The notes under the pieces: generated by a model
Databases searched by the model: none
Told to the model about the DNA's origin: nothing
Seen by the model: the letters and a program-made list of their open reading frames with translations, nothing else
Program-made: the position numbers and the translations under genes
Assembly: GCA_945902805.1 (NCBI GenBank)
Contig: CAMDMZ010000003.1
Coordinates: 62,001-126,000 of the forward strand
Direction: 5' to 3'
Origin: Propionivibrio dicarboxylicus
GTDB taxonomy: Bacteria > Pseudomonadota > Gammaproteobacteria > Burkholderiales > Rhodocyclaceae
Length of the DNA: 64,000 nucleotides
Shown here: piece by piece, positions 53,396 through 63,618 of the stretch
How the letters are laid out: each line of letters starts with the position of its first letter
Numbering within the stretch: the first letter of the stretch is position 1

Positions 53396-53415
53396 CGTAG
53401 GGAGCGACGTTTTAA
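53396..53415. promoter_or_regulatory. Shared site beside attR
   Basis: cgtagggagcgacgttttaa, exact inverse of 51456-51475, 28 bp inside the attR repeat. Confidence 0.55.
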
Positions 53416-53443
53416 GGGTTCCGGATCAAACACTTACAATCAG

Positions 53444-53491
53444 GTGGTGGGTGCTGACGGGTTCGAACCGCCGACATTCGCCTTGTAAGGG
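53444..53491. other. attR: attR (within intact tRNA-Val)
   Basis: 48-bp repeat equal to attL except one base; it carries the tRNA 3' half supplied by the element. Confidence 0.93.
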
Positions 53492-53520
53492 CGACGCTCT
53501 ACCAACTGAGCTAAGCACCC
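53445..53520 (-). tRNA. tRNA-Val (anticodon UAC)
   Basis: 76 nt with encoded CCA. Acceptor GGGTGCT/AGCACCC, anticodon stem TCGCC/GGCGA with loop CTTACAA (UAC), T loop GTTCGAAC. The 3' 48 nt belong to the element-borne copy. Confidence 0.97.
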
Positions 53521-53583
53521 TGATTTCCTCCCGGCTCACTAGTCGTTTTTCAACGAGTAGCGAGGCCGCATTCTATCAGCTTC

Positions 53584-56010
53584 TCAGTGAGTCACCACGG
53601 TAGTCGCCGCATTCGGTACGCCAGATGCCTCGGTCGCGACAACGGCCACCACGGTTCCGATATCTGCTTCAGGTTTTGGCATGGGCATGCGTTCGAGTGC
53701 AAGCTCAAGAACCCGATCAATCCACTTCACTGGAATAATCTCAAGCGTGTTTTTGATGTTGTCTGGAATTTCGACAAGATCCTTGACGTTTTCTTCCGGA
53801 ATCAAGGCAACCCGTATGCCACCGCGGACGGCCGCGAGTAACTTTTCCTTCAAGCCCCCAATCGGCAAGACTTCGCCGCGCAGAGTAATTTCACCCGTCA
53901 TGGCAACATCCGCGCGAACCGGAATACCAGTCAATACGGAAACTAGAGCAACGGTAATCGCGATACCGGCAGAGGGGCCGTCTTTCGGCGTCGCGCCCTC
54001 TGGCAAATGGATATGAAGATCGCTCTTCTGGTAGAAATCTTCAGCTATACCCAATTGCTTGCTGCGCTTTCTCACCACCGACAAGGCAGCTTGTATCGAC
54101 TCCTGCATAACTTCGCCAAGTTTGCCGGTGGTCATGGTCTTGCCTTTACCCGGCAGCGCCACCGCCTCGATGGTCAACAACTCACCACCGACTTCGGTCC
54201 AGGCCAAACCAGTCACCTGGCCCACCTGATTCTCTTTTTCCGCTATACCAAAGCTGTAGCGACGGACACCCAGAAACTTGTCGAGGTTCTTGGCATTCAC
54301 CACCATCTTGTTTTTGCGCGTCTTCATCACCAAAGACTTGACCACCTTGCGGCAGATCTTGGAAATATCGCGTTCAAGCGCGCGCACGCCGGCCTCGCGG
54401 GTGTAATAACGGACGATGTCACGCAAGGCATCCTCGGTCACTGACAGCTCGTCACTCTTGATGCCATTGTTTTTTAGCTGCTTCGGCAGCAAGTAACGCA
54501 AGGCAATATTCACTTTTTCGTCTTCGGTATAACCAGAAAGACGAATTACTTCGAGGCGGTCAAGCAGGGCCGGCGGAATATTCATACTGTTTGCCGTAGC
54601 GACAAACATAACATCCGAAAGATCGAAATCGACCTCGATGTAATGATCCTGGAACGTATGGTTCTGCTCGGGATCAAGCACTTCAAGCAAAGCGGATGAC
54701 GGATCCCCGCGGAAATCCTGGCCCATCTTATCCACTTCATCGAGCAGGAAGAGTGGATTCTTGACCCCGGCTTTGGTCATGTTCTGCAGAATCTTGCCGG
54801 GCATCGAGCCAATATAAGTACGACGATGTCCCCGAATTTCGGCCTCATCGCGCACTCCGCCAAGCGCCATGCGGATGAACTTTCGATTCGTGGCTTTTGC
54901 AATCGATTGTCCCAGCGACGTCTTGCCAACGCCGGGCGGCCCAACCAGACACAGGATCGGAGCCTTAACCTTCTCCACCCGCTGCTGCACGGCGAGATAC
55001 TCGACGATCCGCTCCTTGACCTTATCGAGACCGTAGTGATCCCTATCGAGAATCTTTTCGGCCGCTGACAGATCTTTACTGACTCGTGATTTTTTGCGCC
55101 AGGGAAGATTGACCACCGTCTCGATGAAATTCCGCACCACGGTCGCCTCAGCCGACATCGGTGACATCAGCTTGAGCTTTTTCATTTCGGCATTGACCTT
55201 GGTCAGTGCCTCCTTGCTCATGCCTGCGGCCTTGATCTTCTTTTCCATCTCTTCGATATCGGCGCCCTCTTCACCCTCGCCGAGTTCTTTCTGGATGGCC
55301 TTGACCTGTTCATTCAGGTAATACTCGCGCTGGCTCTTTTCCATCTGACGCTTTACGCGGCCACGGATGCGCTTTTCAACCTGCAGGATATCGAGTTCAG
55401 ATTCCAATTGACCAAGTAGTTTCTCCAGGCGTTCTGAGACGACAAAGATCTCGAGGATTTCCTGTTTCTGTTCCAACTTGAGCGGCAGATGCGCGGCGAT
55501 GGTATCGGCCAGGCGCCCGGCCTCCTCAATACCACCTAGAGAGGTCAGTATCTCCGGAGGAATCTTCTTGTTCAGTTTTACGTACTGATCAAATTGTGCA
55601 AGAACCGTACGGCGCATGGCCTCGCTTTCGCTGCCGGTACCTTCCTGTATCTCGATCAAACGAATATCTGCAACAAACAGGGATTTCTGATCCTCAATCC
55701 GCAGGACGGTGGCACGCTGGACACCTTCGACGAGAACCTTGACGGTTCCGTCCGGCAATTTGAGCATCTGCAAAATATTGGCAACGCAGCCAATACCGTA
55801 CATGTCTTCGACGGAAGGCTCATCCTTCGCGGCCGACTTTTGCGCCACGAGGAGGATGCTCTTGCCAGCGTCCATGGCACTTTCAAGCGCCTTGATCGAT
55901 TTTGGCCGGCCCACAAAAAGTGGGATCACCATATGAGGGAAAACCACCACATCGCGCAACGGCAACAGGGGGAGGGTTTGGATCTCTTCGGGGGTGGCTT
56001 CGCCAGACAT
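53584..56010 (-). CDS. lon: ATP-dependent protease Lon
   Basis: 808 residues. N-terminal LonN (LPLLPLRDVVVFPHMVIPLF), AAA+ Walker A GPPGVGKTSLGQS, Walker B PLFLLDEVDKM, protease Ser in PKDGPSAGIAI with a following Lys. It degrades misfolded and regulatory proteins. Last of the tig-clpP-clpX-lon row. Confidence 0.97.
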   Translation of the reverse strand: MSGEATPEEIQTLPLLPLRDVVVFPHMVIPLFVGRPKSIKALESAMDAGKSILLVAQKSAAKDEPSVEDMYGIGCVANILQMLKLPDGTVKVLVEGVQRATVLRIEDQKSLFVADIRLIEIQEGTGSESEAMRRTVLAQFDQYVKLNKKIPPEILTSLGGIEEAGRLADTIAAHLPLKLEQKQEILEIFVVSERLEKLLGQLESELDILQVEKRIRGRVKRQMEKSQREYYLNEQVKAIQKELGEGEEGADIEEMEKKIKAAGMSKEALTKVNAEMKKLKLMSPMSAEATVVRNFIETVVNLPWRKKSRVSKDLSAAEKILDRDHYGLDKVKERIVEYLAVQQRVEKVKAPILCLVGPPGVGKTSLGQSIAKATNRKFIRMALGGVRDEAEIRGHRRTYIGSMPGKILQNMTKAGVKNPLFLLDEVDKMGQDFRGDPSSALLEVLDPEQNHTFQDHYIEVDFDLSDVMFVATANSMNIPPALLDRLEVIRLSGYTEDEKVNIALRYLLPKQLKNNGIKSDELSVTEDALRDIVRYYTREAGVRALERDISKICRKVVKSLVMKTRKNKMVVNAKNLDKFLGVRRYSFGIAEKENQVGQVTGLAWTEVGGELLTIEAVALPGKGKTMTTGKLGEVMQESIQAALSVVRKRSKQLGIAEDFYQKSDLHIHLPEGATPKDGPSAGIAITVALVSVLTGIPVRADVAMTGEITLRGEVLPIGGLKEKLLAAVRGGIRVALIPEENVKDLVEIPDNIKNTLEIIPVKWIDRVLELALERMPMPKPEADIGTVVAVVATEASGVPNAATTVVTH

Positions 56011-56118
56011 CACAGCGTCCTTTTGGTTTGCAATCAGGCTGTCACATGGGGACGGCCGAACAGATAATCAAGCGCCGCAATGAACCGCAGGGTAGATCAC
56101 CACTGCGGAGCTAAACAC

Positions 56119-57381
56119 CTAGTTCGAGCCGGAAACCTTGGGCTGATCCGCGTAGATCATCAGCGGCACGCCGCCTTCAATCGTACTCTCATCGACGACG
56201 ACCTTGACCACACCTTGCGCTATCGGCAATTCGTACATGGTATCGAGCAACACCGACTCAAGGATCGACCGCAAACCGCGTGCTCCGGTTTTGCGCTTGA
56301 CGGCCTTGCGAGCAATTGCCTGAAGTGCCGAAGGACGAATCTCGAGTTCGACATTCTCCATCGAGAACAACTTCTGATACTGCTTGACCAGCGCGTTCTT
56401 GGGTTCGATCAGGATCTGGACGAGAGCCTCTTCATCCAGCTCCTGCAGGGTCGCAATCACAGGAAGACGGCCTATCAGTTCCGGAATCAGGCCAAATTTG
56501 ATCAAATCCTCCGGCTCGACGTTCTTCAGGGTATCGGCAGTGCTCTCAGCATCCCGACTCTTGACCTCGGCACCGAAGCCGATGCCGCCTTTTTCCGAGC
56601 GATTGCGGATTACCTTTTCCAGACCGGCAAACGCACCGCCACAGACAAAAAGGATGTTCGTCGTGTCAACCTGAATGAAGTCCTGATTGGGATGCTTGCG
56701 GCCCCCTTGTGGCGGAATGCTCGCCACGGTTCCCTCGATCAGCTTCAGGAGTGCCTGTTGAACGCCCTCGCCCGAAACGTCACGGGTAATCGATGGGTTG
56801 TCCGACTTGCGCGAAATCTTGTCAATTTCATCAATATAAACAATTCCCTGCTGCGCTTTCTCGACCTCGTGGTCACATTTCTGCAGCAGCTTCTGGATGA
56901 TATTTTCGACGTCCTCGCCGACATACCCGGCCTCGGTCAGTGTCGTCGCATCGGCCATAACGAACGGCACATTGAGCAGTCGTGCCAATGTCTGCGCAAG
57001 GAGTGTTTTGCCTGATCCCGTCGGGCCAATCAGCAGAATATTGCTCTTGGAAAGCTCGACGTCGTCGCCGCCACGCTCTTGATAGCGAATCCGCTTGTAA
57101 TGGTTATAGACAGCGACCGAAAGAATTTTCTTCGCCGCGTCCTGACCAATCACATATTGATCCAGCGTTGCGCGAATCTCGGTCGGTGCTGGGAGATCGC
57201 TCCCGGATTTAGCGACAACTTCAGTGCTGACCTCGTCGCGAATGATGTCGTTGCATAGCTCTATGCATTCATCACAAATGAATACCGACGGCCCAGCAAT
57301 CAGCTTTTTCACCTCGTGCTGACTCTTGCCGCAGAAGGAGCAGTACAAGAGTTTTTCGCTGCTCGACTTCTTTTCCGCCAT
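56119..57381 (-). CDS. clpX: ClpX ATPase subunit of Clp protease
   Basis: 420 residues. Zinc-binding N-domain ([25 protein letters not shown]), Walker [13 protein letters not shown], Walker [11 protein letters not shown], and the GFGAEV-type ClpP-binding loop ([12 protein letters not shown]). Substrate unfoldase for ClpP. Confidence 0.97.
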   Translation of the reverse strand: MAEKKSSSEKLLYCSFCGKSQHEVKKLIAGPSVFICDECIELCNDIIRDEVSTEVVAKSGSDLPAPTEIRATLDQYVIGQDAAKKILSVAVYNHYKRIRYQERGGDDVELSKSNILLIGPTGSGKTLLAQTLARLLNVPFVMADATTLTEAGYVGEDVENIIQKLLQKCDHEVEKAQQGIVYIDEIDKISRKSDNPSITRDVSGEGVQQALLKLIEGTVASIPPQGGRKHPNQDFIQVDTTNILFVCGGAFAGLEKVIRNRSEKGGIGFGAEVKSRDAESTADTLKNVEPEDLIKFGLIPELIGRLPVIATLQELDEEALVQILIEPKNALVKQYQKLFSMENVELEIRPSALQAIARKAVKRKTGARGLRSILESVLLDTMYELPIAQGVVKVVVDESTIEGGVPLMIYADQPKVSGSN

Positions 57382-57426
57382 TGCTATCTCCGTATCTCAG
57401 TGCCTAATGAACCACTCAGGGACCAC

Positions 57427-58077
57427 TCAGGCCGCCGCAGCCTCGGTGCGACTGGTCAATACTTTGTCAACCAGACCGTACTCTACCGCCGCTTCTGCAG
57501 AGAGAAAATTATCGCGATCGGTATCACGCTCAATACGCTCGATCGGCTGACCGGTATGGTGGGCAAGCATTTCATTAAGCTTCTGCTTTAGATAGAGGAT
57601 TTCCTTGGCATGGATCTCGATATCCGAGGCTTGCCCTTGAAAACCGCCCATCGGCTGATGAATCATGACGCGAGAATTTGGCAGGCAGAAACGCTTGCCC
57701 TTCTCGCCAGCCGCCAAGAGGAAGGCGCCCATACTGGCGGCTTGCCCGATGCACAGCGTGGACACATTCGGCTTGATGAACTGCATGGTGTCGTAGATGG
57801 CCATTCCGGCCGTCACCGATCCACCGGGGGAGTTGATGTAGAAGAAAATATCCTTGTCGGGGTTTTCCGATTCCAGGAACAGCAATTGCGCCACCACCAC
57901 GTTGGCGGTTATATCATTCACTGGCCCGACCAGAAAGACCACACGCTCGCGCAACAAGCGCGAGTAGATGTCATACGCCCGCTCGCCACGGCCACTGGTT
58001 TCGATGACCATGGGTACCAATCCCAGAGCCTGCGTATCTTGCGCACCGTATTGCATGGAGTGATCCCGTGTAGTCAT
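57427..58077 (-). CDS. clpP: ClpP protease subunit
   Basis: 216 residues from ATG 58077 (an upstream ATG at 58092 overlaps tig). Catalytic Ser in [11 protein letters not shown], His in [10 protein letters not shown], Asp further on. [20 protein letters not shown] is family hallmark. Confidence 0.95.
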   Translation of the reverse strand: MTTRDHSMQYGAQDTQALGLVPMVIETSGRGERAYDIYSRLLRERVVFLVGPVNDITANVVVAQLLFLESENPDKDIFFYINSPGGSVTAGMAIYDTMQFIKPNVSTLCIGQAASMGAFLLAAGEKGKRFCLPNSRVMIHQPMGGFQGQASDIEIHAKEILYLKQKLNEMLAHHTGQPIERIERDTDRDNFLSAEAAVEYGLVDKVLTSRTEAAAA

Positions 58078-58088
58078 TGACGACAGAA

Positions 58089-59453
58089 TCATGCCTCATT
58101 ACCCATCAGCTCGTCAAAACCAATTGGCTTTTCGGTCACCTGAGCGGAGGCCAGCACCCACTCAACCACGTTATTTTCCAGGGCCAGTGCTTCCGCCTCG
58201 GCCAAGCGTTGCGGCTGCGAGTAATACCAGCGCACAACTTCCTTTGGATCTTCAAAAGTGGCGGCAAAATCATCCACAATGGCACGAACCTGCTCCGGCT
58301 TGGCATGCAGATCCTTAGTCTTTACGACTTCAGCAAGCAACAGACCAAGCTTGACGCGGCGCGTCGCCTGATCGGTGAACCAGGACGCTTCTACCGGAAT
58401 ACTCTTTACATTCATACCGCGCGACTCAAGGTCTTTACGCGAGGCGTCGGCCATCTGCTGCGACTCGGCCTCGACAAGGGCTTTCGGTACGTCGATCGGA
58501 TTGACCGTCAAAAGCGCTTCCATTACCTGATTCTTGACGCGGGCCTGCAGACGCTTCTTCACTTCTCGCTCGAGGTTGGAGCGAACTTCATCGTGCATCT
58601 TGACCAAATCGCCATCGGTAATACCGAGGGCTTTGGCAAATTCGGCATCGACCTCGGGAAGCATCGGTGCCTCGACCTTTTTAACCGTCATATCGAACTG
58701 CACGGCCTGGCCGGCGAGATCCGCCGCATGATAATCCGCCGGAAACGTGACATCAAAGGTTTTGGTATCGCCTGGCTTCACGCCATCCAGCTGAGTCTCG
58801 AAATCGGGCAACATCATTCCGCCGCCGACCATGACCGTGTAATCCGTGGCTTTGCCACCTGCAAACTCTTCGCCACCCTTGCGACCGGTGAAATCGATAA
58901 CCAGACGATCTTCCTTTTGCGACGGACGACCCGCATCGACATACGTGGTGCGCTGCTTGCGCAGTACATCGAGTGTCTGCTGAATTTCGGCTTCGCCAAC
59001 GGTCAAGGTGACCTTCTCAATCGACTGACCGGCTACATCCGCAGGAACGATATCGGGATAGACCTCGAAGACGGCCGAAAAGCCCAGTTGCCCCTCAGCG
59101 GCAAGCCCCGACGGCTCGATTCGCGGATAGCCAGCAACGCGCAGATTCTGTGCCCGCACCTGCTCGCCAAACGCACGCTCAACCGCCGCGCCGATGGCCT
59201 CGGAACGGGCCTGATGGCCATATTGCTGAGCAACCATTTTCAATGGCACTTTGCCCGGACGAAAACCAGCCATTTTGACGGTTCGCGACATGTGTTTGAG
59301 GCGCTGATCGACGTCCTTGTCGATCTCGGCAAGCGCCACCGTCATGTCGATCCGGCGCTCCAAAGCGCCAAGGGCACCCACGGCACCCGGGGTACCAAGA
59401 GCACCAACTGCGCCAGCGGCCACTTCCTGTTCCGTCGTCACGATATCCGTCAT
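58089..59453 (-). CDS. tig: Trigger factor
   Basis: 454 residues. Ribosome-binding [16 protein letters not shown]-type PPIase domain near 160-250, helical C-terminal chaperone arms. The N-terminus has an extra [19 protein letters not shown] stretch before LERRIDMTV that the E. coli protein lacks, a Gly/Ala/Val repeat. Confidence 0.94.
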   Translation of the reverse strand: MTDIVTTEQEVAAGAVGALGTPGAVGALGALERRIDMTVALAEIDKDVDQRLKHMSRTVKMAGFRPGKVPLKMVAQQYGHQARSEAIGAAVERAFGEQVRAQNLRVAGYPRIEPSGLAAEGQLGFSAVFEVYPDIVPADVAGQSIEKVTLTVGEAEIQQTLDVLRKQRTTYVDAGRPSQKEDRLVIDFTGRKGGEEFAGGKATDYTVMVGGGMMLPDFETQLDGVKPGDTKTFDVTFPADYHAADLAGQAVQFDMTVKKVEAPMLPEVDAEFAKALGITDGDLVKMHDEVRSNLEREVKKRLQARVKNQVMEALLTVNPIDVPKALVEAESQQMADASRKDLESRGMNVKSIPVEASWFTDQATRRVKLGLLLAEVVKTKDLHAKPEQVRAIVDDFAATFEDPKEVVRWYYSQPQRLAEAEALALENNVVEWVLASAQVTEKPIGFDELMGNEA

Positions 59454-59549
59454 TTTGCTATTCGTCTTTCAAAAATTGACCAAAACGCCACCACCTCCGA
59501 AAGTCGGGAGTGCCAGCCAAATTAACCCCTTCGAATCCAACCGTTTACG

Positions 59550-59634
59550 TGGTGCCCAGGAAGGGACTCGAACCCCCACACCTTTCGGCGGCAGGACCTA
59601 AACCTGCTGCGTCTACCAATTTCGCCACCTGGGC
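59550..59634 (-). tRNA. tRNA-Leu (anticodon UAG)
   Basis: 85 nt with long variable arm and CCA. Anticodon stem GCAGG/CCTGC with loop TTTAGGT (UAG), T loop GTTCGAGTC. Confidence 0.96.
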
Positions 59635-59745
59635 CACGCCACTGAAATCAGAGCCATCGCACCCGATTTACAGCGAGCCCGGCATTTTACCCTCTTTCGT
59701 CGCTCATCGCCCCTACAGATCTACGCGGCCCCTATACTTCTAGTC

Positions 59746-60600
59746 ATGACCGCTGTCGATCATTACGAAAACTTCCCGGTTGCCTCGATTTTGCTGCCGA
59801 AACCGCTGCGTGCTCCGGTGGCAGCGATCTACCATTTTGCCCGCACGGCTGACGATTTTGCCGACGAAGGCGATGTCCCGCCCGGCGAAAGGCTCGCTCT
59901 CCTGAATGCTTACCGCGATCAACTGGACAAAATCGAAGCCGGCCTTCCCGCTACGCACCCGATTTTTCTTGCCTTGCAGCCCGTCATCGCACAGTTTGAA
60001 CTCCCGCTCACGCTGTTCCGTGACCTTCTGGATGCCTTCGAACAGGATGTGCGCAAAGACCGCTACGTCAACGTCACTGAACTCATGGATTACTGTCGGC
60101 GTTCAGCCAACCCGGTCGGGCGTTTGCTGTTGCACTTGTTTGGCCAGGCGAGCGAACAAAACCTGAAGGATTCGGACGCCATCTGCTCGGCGCTACAGTT
60201 GATCAATCATTGGCAGGACGTGGGCATCGATGCCCAAAAGGGCGCCAACGGCCGGATCTATTTGCCGCAAGACGAGATGCAAGGCTTCAACATCCCAGAC
60301 GACAGCATCCTGCGCCGTACCGCCAGTCCCGAAAAGGGGATTCCCTTCGGTCACACCGACTTTGTGGCACTGATGCGTTTCCAGGTCGACCGTGCCCGCA
60401 CCTTGATGCTCGCGGGCGCTCCGCTCGGCTGGCGCTTGCCCGGACGCATCGGGCTCGAAATTCGCGCGATTGTCGCTGGTGGATTGCGCATTCTGGACAA
60501 GATCGAAGCGGTTGATTATGACGTTTTCATCCGTCGTCCAACACTCAAGGCCAGCGACTGGCCCGGCATCCTCTGGCACGCGCTGGTGCGTCCGTCATGA
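59746..60600 (+). CDS. hpnC: Presqualene diphosphate synthase-type enzyme HpnC
   Basis: 284 residues, squalene/phytoene synthase fold. YHFARTADDFADEGD (first Asp-rich site), MDYCRRSANPVGRLLLHLFG, and second site HWQDVGIDAQKG. In the HpnCDE route HpnD makes presqualene diphosphate from two FPP, HpnC converts it to hydroxysqualene, and HpnE reduces this to squalene for hopanoids. Overlaps hpnD by 4 nt. Confidence 0.92.
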   Translation: MTAVDHYENFPVASILLPKPLRAPVAAIYHFARTADDFADEGDVPPGERLALLNAYRDQLDKIEAGLPATHPIFLALQPVIAQFELPLTLFRDLLDAFEQDVRKDRYVNVTELMDYCRRSANPVGRLLLHLFGQASEQNLKDSDAICSALQLINHWQDVGIDAQKGANGRIYLPQDEMQGFNIPDDSILRRTASPEKGIPFGHTDFVALMRFQVDRARTLMLAGAPLGWRLPGRIGLEIRAIVAGGLRILDKIEAVDYDVFIRRPTLKASDWPGILWHALVRPS

Positions 60601-61430
60601 ATCCCGACGACTACTGCCAGCAAAAAGCGGCGGCGAGCGGCTCGAGCTTCTACTACAGCTTTCTGTTCCTCGAACCTGTGCGGCGGCAGGCCATCGCCGC
60701 GCTCTACGCATTTTGTCGCGAAGTCGATGACGTGGTCGACGAATGCCCCGACCCGAATCTGGCCCAGACCAAGCTTGCCTGGTGGCGCACCGAAGTGGCC
60801 GCGCTTTTCGCCGCCCGTCCAAGCCATCCAGTCACCCAAGCACTAGCCAAATCGCTGGAACGATTCTCCTTGCCGCAAGAGCAACTGCTCGAAATTATCG
60901 ATGGCATGGAGATGGATCTGCATCAGGCCCGATACGCCGACTTCAAGGCTCTGCATCTCTACTGCTACCGCGTCGCCAGCGTCGTCGGCCTGCTCGCGGC
61001 CGAGATTTTCGGCTATACCGACCGCCGTACGCTGAAGTACGCCCATGATCTTGGGCTCGCGTTTCAGCTCACCAACATCATCCGCGATGTCGGCGAAGAT
61101 GCCCGACGCGGGCGCATTTACCTGCCCCAAGACGAACTGGCCCGCTTTACCGTCAGTGAAACTGACTTGCTGCAAGCCCGCTACTCAGAAAATTTTCAGT
61201 GCCTCATGGAGTTTCAGATCGAACGCGCCCAGCAGTTATATGACCAGGCCTTCGCCCAGCTTCCTGCTGCCGATCGCAAGTCGCAACGGGCTGGCCTCAT
61301 CATGGCCGCCATCTATCGCACGACCTTGAATGAAATCGTCCGCGATGGCTGTCGCGTTCTGGATCAACGCGTGTCCCTGACGCCCCTGCGCAAGATCTGG
61401 CTGGCGGGCAAGACCTGGTTGCAGAATTGA
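60597..61430 (+). CDS. hpnD: Squalene-synthesis enzyme HpnD
   Basis: 277 residues. ALYAFCREVDDVVDECPD and LTNIIRDVGEDARRGRIYLP are the two Asp-rich metal sites. It forms presqualene diphosphate. Overlaps hpnE by 4 nt. Confidence 0.95.
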   Translation: MNPDDYCQQKAAASGSSFYYSFLFLEPVRRQAIAALYAFCREVDDVVDECPDPNLAQTKLAWWRTEVAALFAARPSHPVTQALAKSLERFSLPQEQLLEIIDGMEMDLHQARYADFKALHLYCYRVASVVGLLAAEIFGYTDRRTLKYAHDLGLAFQLTNIIRDVGEDARRGRIYLPQDELARFTVSETDLLQARYSENFQCLMEFQIERAQQLYDQAFAQLPAADRKSQRAGLIMAAIYRTTLNEIVRDGCRVLDQRVSLTPLRKIWLAGKTWLQN

Positions 61431-62701
61431 CTACCACGTCGCGCGTCGCTGTCATCGGTGCCGGCTGGGCCGGATTGGCCGCTGCCGTTGAACTCTCTGA
61501 TGCGGGAATCGCCATAGACGTTTTTGAAGCCTCACGCACGCTCGGTGGCCGCGCCAGAGCGGTTCAGTGGAACGGACTCACGATCGACAACGGTCAGCAC
61601 ATCCTGATCGGTGCCTACAGCGAGACTCTGCGCCTGATGCGAAAAGTGGGCGCCGACCCGGACAAACTGCTGCTGCGCATGCCTCTACGCCTTGAGTTTC
61701 CTGGCGAATTCCTGCTGACAGCACCAAAACTGCCGGCCCCATTCCATACCTTAGCCGCCCTGCTCACCGCACGCGGTATCGACTGGCGTGAGAAATTGTC
61801 CGCCGTGCGCCTGATGCTGACGCTACAGCGCAACAATTACCGCATCGAGCCCGATGTAACGGTTCAACAATGGCTGGACAACAACCAAACGCCGTCCCGC
61901 CAGCGCCGACTTTTATGGGAACCGCTGTGTATCGCGGCTCTGAATACGCCGGTTGCCGACGCCTCGGCGCAGATTCTGGCCAATGTGCTGCGCGATAGCC
62001 TGGGTGGAAAGCGCGAGGCGAGTGATTTGCTACTGCCGCGAGTCGATCTATCGTCGCTCTTTCCTGAGCCGGCCGCGAGGTTTGTCATGGAACACCACGG
62101 CACTGTGCGACGCGGCCAGCGGATCGGTGCCTTGCGTCGCGAAGGGAATTGCTGGTATGCCGATGCGGAAGGTCCGTATGATCAAGTCATTGTTGCCGTC
62201 GCACCTCAGCATGCCAGCAGCCTTCTGGCCGGAGACGCGCTCCAAACCGCCGAAATGGAATGGCAACCCATCGTCACCACCTACCTGCAATATCCGTCGA
62301 ACTTTCGTCTGCCTTCGCCCATGCAGGGTCTGGCCGAAGGCACCGCACAATGGCTCTTTGATCGCGGCCAGAGCTGCGGGCAACATGGCTTGATTGCTGC
62401 CGTCATCAGCGCCCGGGGACGACATTTACAGCTCGCGACGGAAGACCTGGAACACTTGATCGATCAGGAAGTGCGCCGCGTCGCCGGGACGGATACGGCG
62501 CCCATCGCCGTGACCACCATCACCGAAAAACGCGCCACGTTTTCTGCGCGACCTAATCTACAGCGTCCGTCGGGCAAATTGGGCAACGGCCTATGGCTGG
62601 CTGGCGATGCCGTTGCTGGTGATTACCCGGCAACCTTGGAGGGCGCAATCCGGGCCGGCGTTAGCGCGGCAAAAGGTATTTCTGAAATCCGGAGCCGTTA
62701 A
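61427..62701 (+). CDS. hpnE: Hydroxysqualene dehydroxylase HpnE
   Basis: 424 residues. FAD Rossmann site VIGAGWAGLAAAVELSDAGI, FEASRTLGGRARAV, and C-terminal FAD-contact GLWLAGDAVAGDYPATLEGA. The dispersed repeat copy supplies NQTPSRQRRLLW. Its ORF begins at GTG/TTG-type position 61427 overlapping hpnD; the family start MVAV-like residues TTTSRVAVIG follow. Confidence 0.94.
   Translation: MTTTSRVAVIGAGWAGLAAAVELSDAGIAIDVFEASRTLGGRARAVQWNGLTIDNGQHILIGAYSETLRLMRKVGADPDKLLLRMPLRLEFPGEFLLTAPKLPAPFHTLAALLTARGIDWREKLSAVRLMLTLQRNNYRIEPDVTVQQWLDNNQTPSRQRRLLWEPLCIAALNTPVADASAQILANVLRDSLGGKREASDLLLPRVDLSSLFPEPAARFVMEHHGTVRRGQRIGALRREGNCWYADAEGPYDQVIVAVAPQHASSLLAGDALQTAEMEWQPIVTTYLQYPSNFRLPSPMQGLAEGTAQWLFDRGQSCGQHGLIAAVISARGRHLQLATEDLEHLIDQEVRRVAGTDTAPIAVTTITEKRATFSARPNLQRPSGKLGNGLWLAGDAVAGDYPATLEGAIRAGVSAAKGISEIRSR
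61890..61914 (-). repeat. Dispersed 25-bp repeat, copy 9 (in hpnE)
   Basis: Exact consensus match antisense to hpnE; the peptide is TPSRQRRLL, another frame again. Confidence 0.82.
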
Positions 62702-62711
62702 AACCACAGTT

Positions 62712-63599
62712 TCAGTCGCCCTTCACCACGTGCATGAACGCCGTCTCCAGCGACAAACTCGGCTTGATTTCAACGATTACATGACCTGCCGCTTCCAACG
62801 TCCGCAGCAAATACCATAACTCAGGCCGCGCAACCTCCAGCATCCAGCGCCCGCCCGGTTCGGGGCTCATCCCGGCCACCGGCGTCGCACCCTGGCTACG
62901 CACCAACACACGCTCGTCCTCGCCGACCAGTTCGCTCGGTGCCCGCACCGCACGCAGTTCACCCTTGTGGATCAAGCCGAAGCGGTCGGCCAAACGCTCG
63001 ACATCATGTAGGACATGCGAGGTGAGAAAGATCGTGCCACCCTGATGACGATAATTGGCGAGGATGTCCACCACCTCACGACGACCAATCGGGTCCAGCC
63101 CTGACAACGGCTCGTCAAGAATTAGCAGGCGCGGTTCGACGGCCATCGCGTGTGCCAAGGCAACTCGCTGAACGGTTCCCTTGGAGAGATCCCTGATGCG
63201 GCGTTTGGCCGCATGTGCGATGGAAAAACGCTCCAGCCAGCCGATACACCACGACTCGGCATCGGTACGGCGAATTCCGTACATAGAGAGGCCCGCCTTA
63301 AGGATTTCAAGAGGTGTGAACTGCTCATAGAGTGCCGGCGACTCAGGCACATAAGCGACCGTCTTACGGGCAACTGCCTCCCGTGCGGAGATGCCAAAGA
63401 GCGAAACTTCACCTTCATACTCATTGATCACGTCGAGCATGATCTTGATCGTCGTTGACTTGCCGGCACCATTGGGACCGATAAAACCAAATACCTCGCC
63501 TTCGGTGACATCCAGTGAAACATTTTTCAATGCTTGAACGGAAAGACCCCGTCGGGAAAATGTCTTGCTAACGGATTTGAACTCGAGTGCCACAGTCAT
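62712..63599 (-). CDS. ABC transporter ATP-binding protein
   Basis: 295 residues. Walker A FGFIGPNGAGKSTTIKI, Walker B RLLILDEPLSGLDP, H-loop TSHVLHDVE. The signature LSKGTVQRVALA departs from LSGGQ. NatA/CcmA-type exporter ATPase; its membrane partner would lie beyond the window or elsewhere. Confidence 0.93.
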   Translation of the reverse strand: MTVALEFKSVSKTFSRRGLSVQALKNVSLDVTEGEVFGFIGPNGAGKSTTIKIMLDVINEYEGEVSLFGISAREAVARKTVAYVPESPALYEQFTPLEILKAGLSMYGIRRTDAESWCIGWLERFSIAHAAKRRIRDLSKGTVQRVALAHAMAVEPRLLILDEPLSGLDPIGRREVVDILANYRHQGGTIFLTSHVLHDVERLADRFGLIHKGELRAVRAPSELVGEDERVLVRSQGATPVAGMSPEPGGRWMLEVARPELWYLLRTLEAAGHVIVEIKPSLSLETAFMHVVKGD

Positions 63600-63618
63600 C
63601 TGTTATCTCTCTCGGTTT

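Larger units (their letters stand above)
35167..53491. mobile_element. Integrated satellite-like element in tRNA-Val
   Basis: 18.3 kb bounded by 48-bp direct repeats of the tRNA-Val 3' part (one mismatch). All genes are on the minus strand: integrase beside the intact tRNA, replication genes, HNH, terS, terL and small genes. No portal, protease, capsid or tail gene was recognised. The chromosomal order lon-tRNA-Val-ppiD would be restored by excision. Tight ATGA-type overlaps link most genes. Confidence 0.9.
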
